From Prevotella sp. 10(H) (GTDB taxonomy: Bacteria; Bacteroidota; Bacteroidia; Bacteroidales; Dysgonomonadaceae): a DNA stretch of 64,000 nt. Shown here in pieces: positions 26,331 to 34,715 of the stretch. The notes under the pieces are model-generated. The model saw only the letters and a program-made list of their open reading frames with translations. It was not told the DNA's origin and did not search any database. The stretch's first letter is position 1. Every line of letters begins with the position of its first letter. The DNA lies in the NCBI RefSeq assembly GCF_000711235.1, contig NZ_JOMI01000003.1, positions 682,001 to 746,000 of the forward strand, read 5' to 3'. The position numbers were made by a program, and so were the translations under genes.

Positions 26331-26338
26331 TATCTTTG
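26331..26338 (+). promoter_or_regulatory. Putative -7 element for cmk-ispH
   Basis: TATCTTTG matches TAnnTTTG about 74 bp before the cmk ATG, supporting a start downstream at 26412. No good -33 box. Confidence 0.4.
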
Positions 26339-26411
26339 TCTGATTATATTTAACATAATCTATTATAAACAGGATAAACATTTATCTGTATCATACGTTT
26401 TAAACTTGAAT

Positions 26412-27101
26412 ATGAAGAAAATTGTTATCGCAATCGATGGTTTTTCATCAAATGGTAAGAGTACTATGGCGAAAAGCCTTGCTAAACAAATAGGATATAT
26501 ATATATCGACAGCGGAGCTATGTACAGAGCAGTAACTTTGTATTGTATCGATAACCATCTCTTCAATGGTGATAAGCTGGACGAAGAAAGGTTGCATAAC
26601 GATATTAAGAATATTAAGATAGAATTCCATCTGAACAAAGAAGGCTTGCCTGAAACCTATCTTAATGGAAAGAATGTAGAATCGGATATTCGCAGCATGG
26701 AAGTGTCTTCAAAAGTAAGTATCGTAAGCGCCATACCTTTTGTCCGCCATGCTATGGTTGCTTTGCAGCAGGAAATGGGAAAGTTGAAAGGTATTGTAAT
26801 GGATGGAAGAGATATCGGAACTGTCGTATTCCCGCAAGCCGAAATGAAAGTATTTGTAACTGCAGATGCTGAAATAAGAGCGCAGCGCCGCTTCGATGAA
26901 CTACGATCCAAAGGCGATACACAAACGACTTATGAAGACGTATTGGAAAATTTAAGAGCTAGGGATCATATGGATCAGACACGTGCCGAAAGCCCGTTGG
27001 TGAAAGCCGATGATGCCATTCTTCTCGACAATTCGTATATGACTATTGATGAACAGATGCAATGGTTGCTGGAGAAGTTCAAACAAATAACAACAAACTA
27101 A
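26412..27101 (+). CDS. cmk: Cytidylate kinase
   Basis: The ATG at 26412 is chosen (229 residues), because it places the P-loop near the N-terminus ([20 protein letters not shown]) and an earlier in-frame start would overlap the promoter. Other family parts are [16 protein letters not shown], then [20 protein letters not shown] and [20 protein letters not shown], the CMP-binding region. The enzyme phosphorylates CMP/dCMP in the cytoplasm. Its stop codon directly abuts the ispH start, so the two are co-translated from one message. Confidence 0.95.
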   Translation: MKKIVIAIDGFSSNGKSTMAKSLAKQIGYIYIDSGAMYRAVTLYCIDNHLFNGDKLDEERLHNDIKNIKIEFHLNKEGLPETYLNGKNVESDIRSMEVSSKVSIVSAIPFVRHAMVALQQEMGKLKGIVMDGRDIGTVVFPQAEMKVFVTADAEIRAQRRFDELRSKGDTQTTYEDVLENLRARDHMDQTRAESPLVKADDAILLDNSYMTIDEQMQWLLEKFKQITTN

Positions 27102-27977
27102 ATGAGCAATATAGAGATAGACGCAAAATCGGGTTTTTGTTTTGGTGTGGTCAACGCCATCAAAAAAGCTGAAGAGGAACTTGCAAAAGGAGGAACATTG
27201 TATTGCCTTGGCGATATTGTTCACAACAATCTGGAAGTCGACAGGTTGGAAAAATTAGGTCTGAAGACAATCAATCACGAAGAATTCGCCAAACTCAGAG
27301 ATGTAAGAGTCTTATTGAGGGCACATGGCGAGCCCCCATCCACTTATAAAATAGCAAAAGCTAACAACATAGAAATTATTGATGCCTCATGCCCGGTTGT
27401 ACTTCGTCTTCAAAAGAAGATACACGACAAGTACGACCTTGAAAAAGATAATAATACGCAGATCGTCATTTATGGAAAGAATGGACATGCAGAAGTAAAC
27501 GGCTTGCTCGGACAAACAGATTCGACAGCTATCGTCATAGAGAAGAAAGAAGACTTGGATAAACTTGATTTCTCGAAGAATATCTGCCTGTTTTCACAGA
27601 CCACAAAACCTCTCGACGGATTTCAGGAGATAATAGATATCATCCAGAGCCGTATGAAGGGAGATGCCCGCTTCGAATACTTCGACACTATTTGCCGTCA
27701 GGTTTCTAACCGTATTCCTAATATTAAGGAGTTTGCTCTTAAGCATGATATTATCTTCTTTGTAGCCGGTGAAAAGAGTTCTAACGGGAAAGTCCTCTTT
27801 GCAGAATGCAAGAAATACAACCCGAATTCTTACTTCATAACAACCCCTTCAGATATCAATCCTGATGTTGTAAGTAAGACGGCAACTATCGGAATCTGCG
27901 GTGCTACTTCCACTCCTAAATGGCAAATGGAAGAAGTTGAAGCCAAGATAGATGAGATCAGAGCGGTGCCGGTTTAA
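27102..27977 (+). CDS. ispH: 4-hydroxy-3-methylbut-2-enyl diphosphate reductase
   Basis: A 291-residue iron-sulfur enzyme that performs the last step of the MEP isoprenoid pathway. The three cluster cysteines are in SGFCFGVVNAI, IDASCPVVLRL and FDTICRQVSNR. The conserved LGDIVHNNLEVDRLEKLGLK and RAHGEPPSTY motifs and the GKNGHAEVNGLLGQT block are also present. The length is typical. It immediately follows cmk, an association common in Bacteroidetes and Firmicutes (where cmk-ispH may also be fused to S1). Confidence 0.95.
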   Translation: MSNIEIDAKSGFCFGVVNAIKKAEEELAKGGTLYCLGDIVHNNLEVDRLEKLGLKTINHEEFAKLRDVRVLLRAHGEPPSTYKIAKANNIEIIDASCPVVLRLQKKIHDKYDLEKDNNTQIVIYGKNGHAEVNGLLGQTDSTAIVIEKKEDLDKLDFSKNICLFSQTTKPLDGFQEIIDIIQSRMKGDARFEYFDTICRQVSNRIPNIKEFALKHDIIFFVAGEKSSNGKVLFAECKKYNPNSYFITTPSDINPDVVSKTATIGICGATSTPKWQMEEVEAKIDEIRAVPV

Positions 27978-27996
27978 CCAAAATGCCACACAAAAG

Positions 27997-28029
27997 TTGA
28001 TAATATAAGCTATTTTATTCGTATTTTTG
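27997..28029 (+). promoter_or_regulatory. Putative pfkA promoter
   Basis: TTG (27997-27999) and TATTTTTG (28022-28029) are separated by 22 bp, and the -7 box is 42 bp before the pfkA start. The spacing is slightly long for the consensus. Confidence 0.5.
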
Positions 28030-28071
28030 CACCGGATTTCTAAAGTGCAATAGAGAATAAAATGTAAAGCT

Positions 28072-29052
28072 ATGTCTACAATTAAGTGTATTGGTATTTT
28101 GACATCCGGAGGAGACGCTCCGGGTATGAATGCTGCAATTCGTGCTGTCACCCGTGCTGCCATATTTAACGGTTTGGAAGTAAAGGGCATCATGCGGGGT
28201 TACAAAGGTTTGATATTCGATGAAATCGAGCCTTTCAAAAGCAACAGCGTCAGTAATATTATCCAACAAGGCGGTACTATCCTCAAAACTGCCCGTAGTA
28301 AAGAGTTTCAAACTCCCGAAGGACGTCAGATAGCATACGAAGCCTTACAAAGAGAGGGTATCGATGCGCTGGTAGTTATCGGAGGCGACGGTTCACTTAC
28401 AGGTGCGCGCATTTTTGCTCAGGAGTTCAACTATCCAATTGTGGGCTTACCCGGAACAATCGACAACGACTTGCAGGGAACAGACCTTACTATCGGTTAC
28501 GATACAGCACTCAATACCATTATGCAGGCTGTAGATAAGATACGCGATACAGCTAGTTCACACGAGCGGCTGTTCTTTATCGAAGTCATGGGACGTGAAT
28601 GTGGTTTCCTTGCCTTGAACGGAGCTATTGCATCCGGTGCAGAAGCTGCTATTATACCCGAAATGATGCTTCAGCAAGACCAACTCGGCGACCTTATCTC
28701 CAACGGATTCCGTAAGAGTAAGAATAGTAGTCTTGTGCTTGTTACCGAAGGTGATATAACCGGAGGTGCTATGGCCATGGCCGAGCGTGTAAAGACCGAA
28801 TATCCGCAATATGATGTGCGAGTAACTATACTCGGACATGTGCAGCGCGGTGGTTCTCCGACAGCCAACGACCGTATCCTAGCCAGCAGAATGGGGGCAG
28901 CGGCGATTGATGCTTTACTGGATGGACAGCGCAATGTAATGATTGGTATACAGAACGATATCATTGTTAATGTGCCGTTTTCTAAAGCTATAAAGAAGAA
29001 TAAGCCATTGCAGCAGGATTTACTCAACACTCTGAAAATACTTTCTATTTAA
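28072..29052 (+). CDS. pfkA: ATP-dependent 6-phosphofructokinase
   Basis: A 326-residue cytoplasmic glycolytic enzyme. It shows [57 protein letters not shown] (catalytic Asp) and the substrate-binding segments [11 protein letters not shown] and [20 protein letters not shown]. The Gly at the second position of the GGDGS motif indicates ATP rather than pyrophosphate as phosphoryl donor. It is monocistronic, with its own promoter and a very strong terminator. Confidence 0.96.
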   Translation: MSTIKCIGILTSGGDAPGMNAAIRAVTRAAIFNGLEVKGIMRGYKGLIFDEIEPFKSNSVSNIIQQGGTILKTARSKEFQTPEGRQIAYEALQREGIDALVVIGGDGSLTGARIFAQEFNYPIVGLPGTIDNDLQGTDLTIGYDTALNTIMQAVDKIRDTASSHERLFFIEVMGRECGFLALNGAIASGAEAAIIPEMMLQQDQLGDLISNGFRKSKNSSLVLVTEGDITGGAMAMAERVKTEYPQYDVRVTILGHVQRGGSPTANDRILASRMGAAAIDALLDGQRNVMIGIQNDIIVNVPFSKAIKKNKPLQQDLLNTLKILSI

Positions 29053-29079
29053 TAATATAATAAATATCCTGATATAATT

Positions 29080-29119
29080 AAAACGTAGCGTCTATCAACA
29101 GACGCTACGTTTTCTTTTA
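29080..29119 (+). terminator. Terminator after pfkA
   Basis: A 14-bp perfect stem (AAAACGTAGCGTCT at 29080-29093 with 29100-29113), 6-base loop, T-rich tail. It may also stop leftward transcription of the collagen-like gene. Confidence 0.9.
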
Positions 29120-29130
29120 GAATATATTGT

Positions 29131-29655
29131 CTACCACATCAGGACTACATGAAAGGTTTCTGCACCGGGTTTAACTTTTGTGCTGAAATCGGAGTAGGTC
29201 AGATAGAATCTTATATTTCCTACTTGGAAATCAAAATCGTAGGTCTGCGTCCAGAAGAATTCGCCTTTGTCATCTTCATCTGCTTTATGTAATACCAGAG
29301 GCATTCCATTTTTAATACCATTATCAGTTTCGATATAGGCTATGATAGACCCTTCATCGTAAATAGCTTTAGTCAATTCTTTCAAAGGCTTATCTACATA
29401 GTAGAACGAGTTCAACTCGTTAGGTTGCCCATTGAGTTTCCAATCACTCGCATTAACGGTAATGGCTGTCGTATACCAGTTCGATCCGTGTCCGGGTTCC
29501 CCGTTTGGTCCTTTAGGTCCCTCGGGGCCTTCGGGTCCTGTTGCTCCTGCAGGACCGGCAGGTCCATTCATACCCATTGGTCCTTCGGGTCCCATTGGTC
29601 CTTCACAAGCCATAAATAAGAATGCACTCACCAAGAATAATAATACCTTTTTCAT
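29131..29655 (-). CDS. Collagen-like triple-helix repeat lipoprotein
   Basis: The Met at 29655 is chosen (174 residues), since it starts a signal peptide with a lipobox ending FLFMAC (Cys17). Directly after the lipid anchor come 13 uninterrupted Gly-X-Y triplets (residues 19-57: [15 protein letters not shown] and so on), rich in Pro at X. A C-terminal domain of about 115 residues has no motif that I recognise, mostly beta-type with several aromatic residues. The layout is a surface lipoprotein with a short collagen-like stalk and a globular head, which in other bacteria serves adhesion or trimerisation. It lies directly downstream of the Arg/Glu/Gln-repeat lipoprotein on the same strand. Confidence 0.88.
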   Translation of the reverse strand: MKKVLLFLVSAFLFMACEGPMGPEGPMGMNGPAGPAGATGPEGPEGPKGPNGEPGHGSNWYTTAITVNASDWKLNGQPNELNSFYYVDKPLKELTKAIYDEGSIIAYIETDNGIKNGMPLVLHKADEDDKGEFFWTQTYDFDFQVGNIRFYLTYSDFSTKVKPGAETFHVVLMW

Positions 29656-29705
29656 AATTGTAAGATTAAATACGTTAAACATTTTGTTATTTTAGTCTAT
29701 ATTTT

Positions 29706-31337
29706 TTAGCGTCTTCTGCTGCTTTCAGCATTTTGCCTTTCTTGTTGTTCTCTTTGCCTGCGGTTCTCAGATTCGCGACGTTCTTGTTCCTGTCTTTCCT
29801 GCTGTTCGCGCTGGCGTCTGCTTTCGGCTTCCCTGCGTTCCTGCTCTTGCCTTTGCTGTTGCTCTCTTTGTCTGCGGTTCTGAGCTTCGCGCCGCTCTTG
29901 TTCCTGTCTTTCCTGCTGTTCACGCTGACGTCTGCTCTCGGCTTCCCTGCGTTCCTGCTCTTGCTTTTGCTGTTGCTCTCTTTGTCTGCGGTTCTCAGCT
30001 TCGCGACGCTCTTGTTCTTGTCTTTCCTGCTGTTCACGCTGACGTCTGTTCTCGGCTTCTCTTCGTTCCTGCTCTTGCCTTTCCTGTTGTTCTTTTTGTC
30101 TGCGGCTTTCAGCCTCGCGTTGCTCTTGTTGTTCTTTTTCCTGCTGTTCGCGCTGGCGTCTGCTCTCGGCTTCTCTTCGCTCTTGCTCTTGCTTTTGCTG
30201 TTGTTCCCTTTGTTTGCTGTTTTCGGTTTCGCGACGTTCTGTATCTTGTCGCTCTTGCTGTTCTCGTTGACGCCTGCTTTCTGCCTCTCTGCGTTCTTGC
30301 TCTTGTTTTTCCTGTTGCTCTCTTTGCCTACGGTTTTCTGTTTCACGTCTTTCCTGCTCTTGCTTCTGTTGTTGTTCTCTTTGTCTGCGGCTTTCGGCAT
30401 CGCGTTGTTCTTGTTGTTGTCTCTCCTGTTGATCACGCTGACGTCTGCTCTCGGCTTCCCTACGATCTTGTTCTTGCTGCTCTCGCTGTCGTCGGTTTTC
30501 AGTTTCCCTACGTTCTCTTTCCCGTAAATCGGATGATAATCCCGGTGCCGGTCTGGTATTATTATTGTCCGGTTTTACGATAGATCCGGGAACAGGTCTA
30601 TCGGATGTCCTGATGTCATTAGGTTGTTCAGGTCTTATAACTGATCCGGGTCTTGGCCTTTCAGAAGTTCTTATACTATCCGGTCTCTCCGGTCTAACAG
30701 GCGGTCTCGGTGGTTGAGGCCTTACAGGAGGCTTCGGCTTATGAGGCGGCCGTGGTTTATGAGGGCGGTTAGGTTTATTCGGTTTGCCGGGCTTATATTC
30801 CGGATATGACGGATAATAATAGTGATCATCGAAGTAATAGTCCTCATAGAAATAATTATCTATTTGCAGAGGATAATAAAAATCTTCATAATAGTAATTA
30901 TCAATTTCATAATTGTAGACAGGATAATCCTGATAACTATCATTTCCCTGATAATAATCGTACTGACCGGAGCTACTCAAATCATAATCTTCATTTGTAA
31001 TTATATTGTCAGTATTTATAGCATCGGGTACTGTAGCCAATATATAGAAGTTACTTATGTAATCATTCATGTAGGCTTTTTCTCCATTTTCCATGTTGTC
31101 GGATAGAGTTGTATTCTCTTCCTGTCCTGTCGAATCGGCTTCCTTTTTATATACATTTTCCACTATTTGATAATCGATCGGATTCAGGGTATCGGCAGGT
31201 TTGATTCTGATACCGTCACGGGTAACAAAAATTGTATCCGGCTCATTGCTCTGATTTTTATTATCTGTCTTATTTCCACAACTTTGTAGTAGAAAAAGCT
31301 GGCTGATAAAGCACAAAAAGAATACTGACCTTCTCAT
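29706..31337 (-). CDS. Large lipoprotein with Tyr-rich, Pro-rich and tandem Arg/Glu/Gln repeat regions
   Basis: A 543-residue protein with lipobox LLQSC (Cys20). After a non-repetitive region (residues 21-120) comes a Tyr/Asp-rich stretch (about 125-180), then a Pro/Lys/Arg-rich stretch (about 183-265). Residues 276-538 hold a 16-residue partial unit and thirteen 19-residue repeats of the type RREAESRRQREQQERQEQE, and a basic tail ends the protein. The repeats are strongly charged and predicted to form one long helix, coiled-coil or single alpha-helix. The probable location is the cell surface or the periplasm (spacer/stalk). I do not recognise the family. It is upstream of the collagen-like lipoprotein on the same strand, 50 bp apart. 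Confidence 0.85.
   Translation of the reverse strand: MRRSVFFLCFISQLFLLQSCGNKTDNKNQSNEPDTIFVTRDGIRIKPADTLNPIDYQIVENVYKKEADSTGQEENTTLSDNMENGEKAYMNDYISNFYILATVPDAINTDNIITNEDYDLSSSGQYDYYQGNDSYQDYPVYNYEIDNYYYEDFYYPLQIDNYFYEDYYFDDHYYYPSYPEYKPGKPNKPNRPHKPRPPHKPKPPVRPQPPRPPVRPERPDSIRTSERPRPGSVIRPEQPNDIRTSDRPVPGSIVKPDNNNTRPAPGLSSDLRERERRETENRRQREQQEQDRREAESRRQRDQQERQQQEQRDAESRRQREQQQKQEQERRETENRRQREQQEKQEQERREAESRRQREQQERQDTERRETENSKQREQQQKQEQERREAESRRQREQQEKEQQEQREAESRRQKEQQERQEQERREAENRRQREQQERQEQERREAENRRQREQQQKQEQERREAESRRQREQQERQEQERREAQNRRQREQQQRQEQERREAESRRQREQQERQEQERRESENRRQREQQERQNAESSRRR
29724..30512 (-). repeat. Tandem 57-bp coding repeats (13 full copies plus one partial)
   Basis: The DNA encoding residues 276-538 of the large lipoprotein consists of 57-bp units in phase with the reading frame. 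Units alternate in part between an E-R-Q and a Q-K-Q version, suggesting expansion by duplication of a 114-bp pair. The low stop-codon content of the repeat opens long false ORFs in other frames on both strands. Confidence 0.85.
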
Positions 31338-31712
31338 AATGATAAAGTATTAGCTGTTGGTAATAAGTAAAATTTTCAGATTAGGTTAAAAAAAAGATGT
31401 TGTTCGAATAATTTGCTGAAATTTTATTTAATTACGTTTTTAGATTTTTGTCTCATTTTCTATAATTTTTAGACTTATTGTTTAATCTAAGGTTTAATTA
31501 TATGTCAATTTGTTCTATATGTTCTCAAACATATAATTTTTATGAAATACTGATTAAACCTTTTTAAACTCGTACTTATGACTAAAAAAATATATACAGT
31601 TAGCTAATATCATAATGAAAGAATCAGATTCTATATAAGTATAGATAATCTGTTTTCATTTTGATAATGAAAAAGTTGAAATTCGGTTGGAAAGAAAAGG
31701 TAAAGTAAGTGC
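31338..31712. other. AT-rich intergenic spacer
   Basis: 375 bp without a plausible gene. The only pattern I can support is a minus-strand TATGTTTG (31526-31533), a -7-like element that could drive the large repeat lipoprotein with a leader of about 185 nt. There is no clear -33 box. The part next to yjbQ shows nothing recognisable. Confidence 0.35.
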
Positions 31713-32123
31713 TTAGCCGATTACCGTAGCCACAATATGACGGCTCCCGCCATGATTACGGAATTCACACAAATAGACACCCTGCCAGATGCCGAGGTTG
31801 AGGCGTCCCTTTGTAATAGGTATAGTGATACTGACTCCCGAAAGAGTGGATTTGGCATGTGCAGGCATATCGTCGTCGCCTTCAAGAGTATGCACATAAT
31901 AGGGTTCTCTTTCACGTACCAGACGGTTGAAGATAGACTCCATATCGATACGTACATCGGGATCGGCATTCTCATTGATTGTCAGCGCTGCGGATGTATG
32001 TTGTATAAACAGATTCAAGATACCGGTCTGAGGTAGCTCAGGCAGGTTTTCCATTATTTCTTCTGTCACGAGGTGAAAGCCTCTTTTACGAGGGCGTAAA
32101 CTGAATTCTGTTTGTTTTACCAT
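31713..32123 (-). CDS. yjbQ: YjbQ family protein (UPF0047)
   Basis: A 136-residue soluble protein. It carries the family signature HTSAALTINENADPDVRIDM and then AHAKSTLSGVSITIPITKGR, with LGIWQGVYLCEFRNHGGSRH at the end; His, Asp and Glu residues line the presumed active site. Family members can rescue thiamine-phosphate synthase deficiency in E. coli, but the natural reaction is not settled. It follows lipA by 11 bp and is likely co-transcribed with it. Confidence 0.9.
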   Translation of the reverse strand: MVKQTEFSLRPRKRGFHLVTEEIMENLPELPQTGILNLFIQHTSAALTINENADPDVRIDMESIFNRLVREREPYYVHTLEGDDDMPAHAKSTLSGVSITIPITKGRLNLGIWQGVYLCEFRNHGGSRHIVATVIG

Positions 32124-32134
32124 TTCTTGTTCTT

Positions 32135-32977
32135 TTAGAGGCAGTTTTCTGCATGATATGATGAACGCACAAGAGGGCCGCTTTCTACATATTCGAAACC
32201 CTTATTCATTGCTGTTTCTTTATAAAGCTTGAATTCATCCGGATGTATATATGCAGCTACAGGCAGATGTTTCCGTGTCGGTTGCAGGTATTGTCCTATA
32301 GTAAGTACAGCGCAATTCACCGAACGAAGATCGTCCATTAGCTGATATATTTCTTCAGTAGTTTCGCCCAGTCCGACCATTATACCCGATTTTGCTTTCA
32401 GCCCGTTTCCGGCTATGCGCTCCAGTACCGACAGGCTCACATCATAACGGGCAGCGCTGCGTACTTTGGGTGTAAGGCTCCTCACAGTTTCCATATTATG
32501 GGAAATGACATTAGGCCTTGCCTCGCATACCAAATCTATCAAGTCGTTCTTTCCCTGAAAGTCGGGGATAAGCACTTCTATAGTAGTGGTGGGATTGAAC
32601 TGGCGGATTTTATTAATGGTATTCACCCAGTGCTGCGCTCCCTGATCGGGTAGGTCGTCCCTGTCGACAGAAGTGATTACAGCATGCTTCAGCCCCATTA
32701 ACTGTATAGATTTCGCCACATTCGAAGGCTCATTAAGATTTAAAGCCAGAGGCTTTCCTGTCTTTGTATTGCAGAACTTACAGGAACGGGTGCATATATC
32801 GCCGCCTATCATAAAAGTAGCCGTACCACGTCCCCAGCATTCACCCAGATTGGGGCATTTGCCACTGGTGCAAATAGTATGCAGTCCGTGCGATTCTACT
32901 ATATCTAAAGTTTCGGAAAAATGATCACTGCCCCCCAGTTTAATTTTCAACCAGTCGGGCTTTTTTACATGTTCCAT
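32135..32977 (-). CDS. lipA: Lipoyl synthase
   Basis: A 280-residue radical-SAM enzyme that inserts two sulfurs into octanoyl groups on lipoyl domains. The auxiliary cluster motif is CTSGKCPNLGEC, the radical-SAM CxxxCxxC is present as CTRSCKFCNT, and the C-terminal RSSYHAE motif provides the auxiliary-cluster Ser. Also visible are VITSVDRDDLPDQGAQHW and KSGIMVGLGET. The length is normal. A minus-strand TATCTTTG element at 33011-33018, 34 bp upstream, fits a -7 box. Confidence 0.96.
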   Translation of the reverse strand: MEHVKKPDWLKIKLGGSDHFSETLDIVESHGLHTICTSGKCPNLGECWGRGTATFMIGGDICTRSCKFCNTKTGKPLALNLNEPSNVAKSIQLMGLKHAVITSVDRDDLPDQGAQHWVNTINKIRQFNPTTTIEVLIPDFQGKNDLIDLVCEARPNVISHNMETVRSLTPKVRSAARYDVSLSVLERIAGNGLKAKSGIMVGLGETTEEIYQLMDDLRSVNCAVLTIGQYLQPTRKHLPVAAYIHPDEFKLYKETAMNKGFEYVESGPLVRSSYHAENCL

Positions 32978-33010
32978 TTATTTTGTGCGTTATATCTTTA
33001 ATAATTGAAA

Positions 33011-33018
33011 CAAAGATA
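33011..33018 (-). promoter_or_regulatory. Putative -7 element for lipA-yjbQ
   Basis: Minus strand TATCTTTG, exact TAnnTTTG match, 34 bp before the lipA start codon. Confidence 0.4.
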
Positions 33019-33091
33019 AGTCTTAGAAAGTTTTTAATGAAAGTATGAGGCTAAAAAGTATTAGCTTTCCAAATTATCTCATTTGCATTTA

Positions 33092-33126
33092 TTAACAATA
33101 TTATGTTAAAAAGTAACGAAAGTAAC
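33092..33126 (+). repeat. 35-bp dispersed intergenic repeat, copy 2
   Basis: TTAACAATATTATGTTAAAA followed by AGTAACGAAAGTAAC. It aligns end to end with the copy 93 bp downstream and with the inverted copy at 2471-2505. Confidence 0.65.
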
Positions 33127-33133
33127 TTTTTTC

Positions 33134-33366
33134 AGCTATTAGCTGTTAGCTTTTAGCCATTAGCTTTTTTTACTTCGTCTCGCTTAATGTAGAAAAACAG
33201 ATACCATACTCACATAAATTAACAATATATAGTTAAAAGGTAACAAAAGTAACGTTTTTCACTGAACGTTGATAATGGATAGTTGGTAACGAGGAATAAG
33301 TAGCTGTCAACTATAAATTTAAAAAATTCAAAGAGCTATCGGCTGACAGCTATAAGCTACCAGCTA
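33134..33366. repeat. Spacer of iterated AGCT/TAGC-type motifs
   Basis: Repeated variants of AGCTNTTAGC and AGCTATNAGC occur at 33134-33170 and again at 33330-33366, with a 35-bp repeat between. The spacer between lipA and the thioredoxin-like gene (434 bp) otherwise holds no plausible gene. Such degenerate inverted motifs could be decayed palindromic elements. Confidence 0.4.
33219..33253 (+). repeat. 35-bp dispersed intergenic repeat, copy 3
   Basis: TTAACAATATATAGTTAAAA followed by GGTAACAAAAGTAAC. Same length and layout as copies 1 and 2, with the internal TTAAC/GTTAA inverted pair and the GTAAC direct repeat. Confidence 0.65.
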
Positions 33367-33411
33367 AAACAATATAGATAAATTTCTCTTATAAAAATAT
33401 GTGAATAATAA

Positions 33412-34593
33412 TCAGTTAGCAGATAAATTCTCTTGTATAATTTTCTTTGTAGGTTCTAAAGCATCTGTATATCCACGGGTCAACGTTTTTCCTTCGGGAG
33501 ATATAAGCATAAGAATCGGAAACCCTGCAAAATAATAATCTTCACCGATAAATTTATTTGCTTCATTATCGGTATATACTGTTGTCCATGGCTGGTTAAA
33601 TAATATTTCCAGTTCTTTGGGAGTATCAGCCCGCGGTTCTCCTTCAAAATAGTTATCGGGAGTAAAACCTATAACTTCGAATCCTTTATCATGAAATCTG
33701 TTATATAGTTCAAGCAACTGAGGTTGCGCCCATATCGCACCCGGACACATTCCCCAATGATAAATCAACACATATTTACCCCGGTAATCGGAGAGTTTTA
33801 ATTTATTGCCTTTATTGTCAATCACTGTAAAATCGGAAGGATTGTTACCGACTTCGATATTTTTCAGCACTTTGCGCATATGGTTTAAATGTTGACCCAT
33901 AAAAGAATCCTGTATATCTTTTGTGTATCGTGCAAAGCGTTCTTCCAACTTTTGATAAGGTATATCATATAAATCTTGCAGATAGAGTAGCACCGAAAAT
34001 TCACTATCGTTTACCTCATCCTTAATATATTTTTCTAAAAGTTTGTGTTCATCCGACCGCTTGTGACTATTATATATACCCGCGTACTTTAAAATACTGT
34101 CTTCCTGCTTTGTCTGGCGGGCATTATGCAGGTCACGATATAGGTCTATAGACTTTGTGTAATGGATACTTTCTAGCTCGTTAAGACGTGAAACAGTAGG
34201 ATCATTATAAAAGCCTCCGCTAATCTTCAATGCCCCGAAATATCTTTCGTTTCCTTTGAGCGTAAGTTTATCACCCGGCGAAGCTAGTAAAGTTGCCCCC
34301 CGAATATTCGTTATCGCCTTCGGTCTGTCTTTGGGTAAATGCGAGAGCATAAGAAATGCTGTATTGGGCAGTTCTTTATTGTAGACAAGGACATCAGCCT
34401 GCTGGGCTATGATAGTATCGCTCTTTTCTATTTTCCAGTCCGGAAGAAGAACATAATCTATATTTATAGTATCTCCGGTTTTTAATCCGTCTATATGGCC
34501 ATTGATTATGAAATTACCTGTATTTTGTGCAATAATTATTTTGCAGAATGATGATAATATAAGAATTAACAAGACAAGTTTTATGGTTTTCAT
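33412..34593 (-). CDS. Exported thioredoxin-like protein with single active-site cysteine
   Basis: A 393-residue protein with a signal peptide (residues 1-22, ending IIAQ). The N-terminal part (about 28-110) resembles the DUF4369 beta domain of Bacteroidetes TlpA-like proteins (FIINGHIDGLKTGDTINIDY). A helical linker follows, then a thioredoxin/AhpC-TSA domain (about residues 250-385) with FTVIDNKGNKLKLSDYRGKY. The redox site reads HWGMCPGAIW: one Cys, the second replaced by Ala, so classical disulfide exchange is unlikely unless a partner Cys is used. It is periplasmic or outer-membrane associated. It is monocistronic, and its upstream spacer ends with the DPP terminator. Confidence 0.82.
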   Translation of the reverse strand: MKTIKLVLLILILSSFCKIIIAQNTGNFIINGHIDGLKTGDTINIDYVLLPDWKIEKSDTIIAQQADVLVYNKELPNTAFLMLSHLPKDRPKAITNIRGATLLASPGDKLTLKGNERYFGALKISGGFYNDPTVSRLNELESIHYTKSIDLYRDLHNARQTKQEDSILKYAGIYNSHKRSDEHKLLEKYIKDEVNDSEFSVLLYLQDLYDIPYQKLEERFARYTKDIQDSFMGQHLNHMRKVLKNIEVGNNPSDFTVIDNKGNKLKLSDYRGKYVLIYHWGMCPGAIWAQPQLLELYNRFHDKGFEVIGFTPDNYFEGEPRADTPKELEILFNQPWTTVYTDNEANKFIGEDYYFAGFPILMLISPEGKTLTRGYTDALEPTKKIIQENLSAN

Positions 34594-34666
34594 AATGTAT
34601 CTAAGATATAGGTTATAAAATATATTATTATAACGGGCTAAGGCTATTATTGTAACAAAATAAATA

Positions 34667-34692
34667 AAAAAGCACGGAAAAACCGTGCTTTT
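34667..34692 (-). terminator. Terminator after dipeptidyl peptidase IV
   Basis: An 11-bp stem (AAAAAGCACGG-type arms) with a short A-rich loop lies 24 bp past the leftward gene's stop, with T-run on the minus strand. Confidence 0.8.
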
Positions 34693-34715
34693 ACAAATAT
34701 ATTGTGGTTCTCTGA

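Noticed and set aside
29733-30527. 264-codon plus-strand Leu-rich ORF and 249-codon minus-strand Lys/Asn-rich ORF across the repeat region
   Set aside because: Both are shadows of the 57-bp coding repeat of the large lipoprotein, which lacks stops in other frames. Composition is unnatural, with no signal, motif or plausible start context.
33092-33253. Two 35-bp repeats as a CRISPR array
   Set aside because: Only two copies with a 92-bp gap, a third copy 30 kb away in opposite orientation, no cas genes and no regular spacers.
33412-34593. Thioredoxin-like protein as an active disulfide reductase
   Set aside because: The CxxC has only one Cys (MCPGA), so the usual chemistry is not supported.
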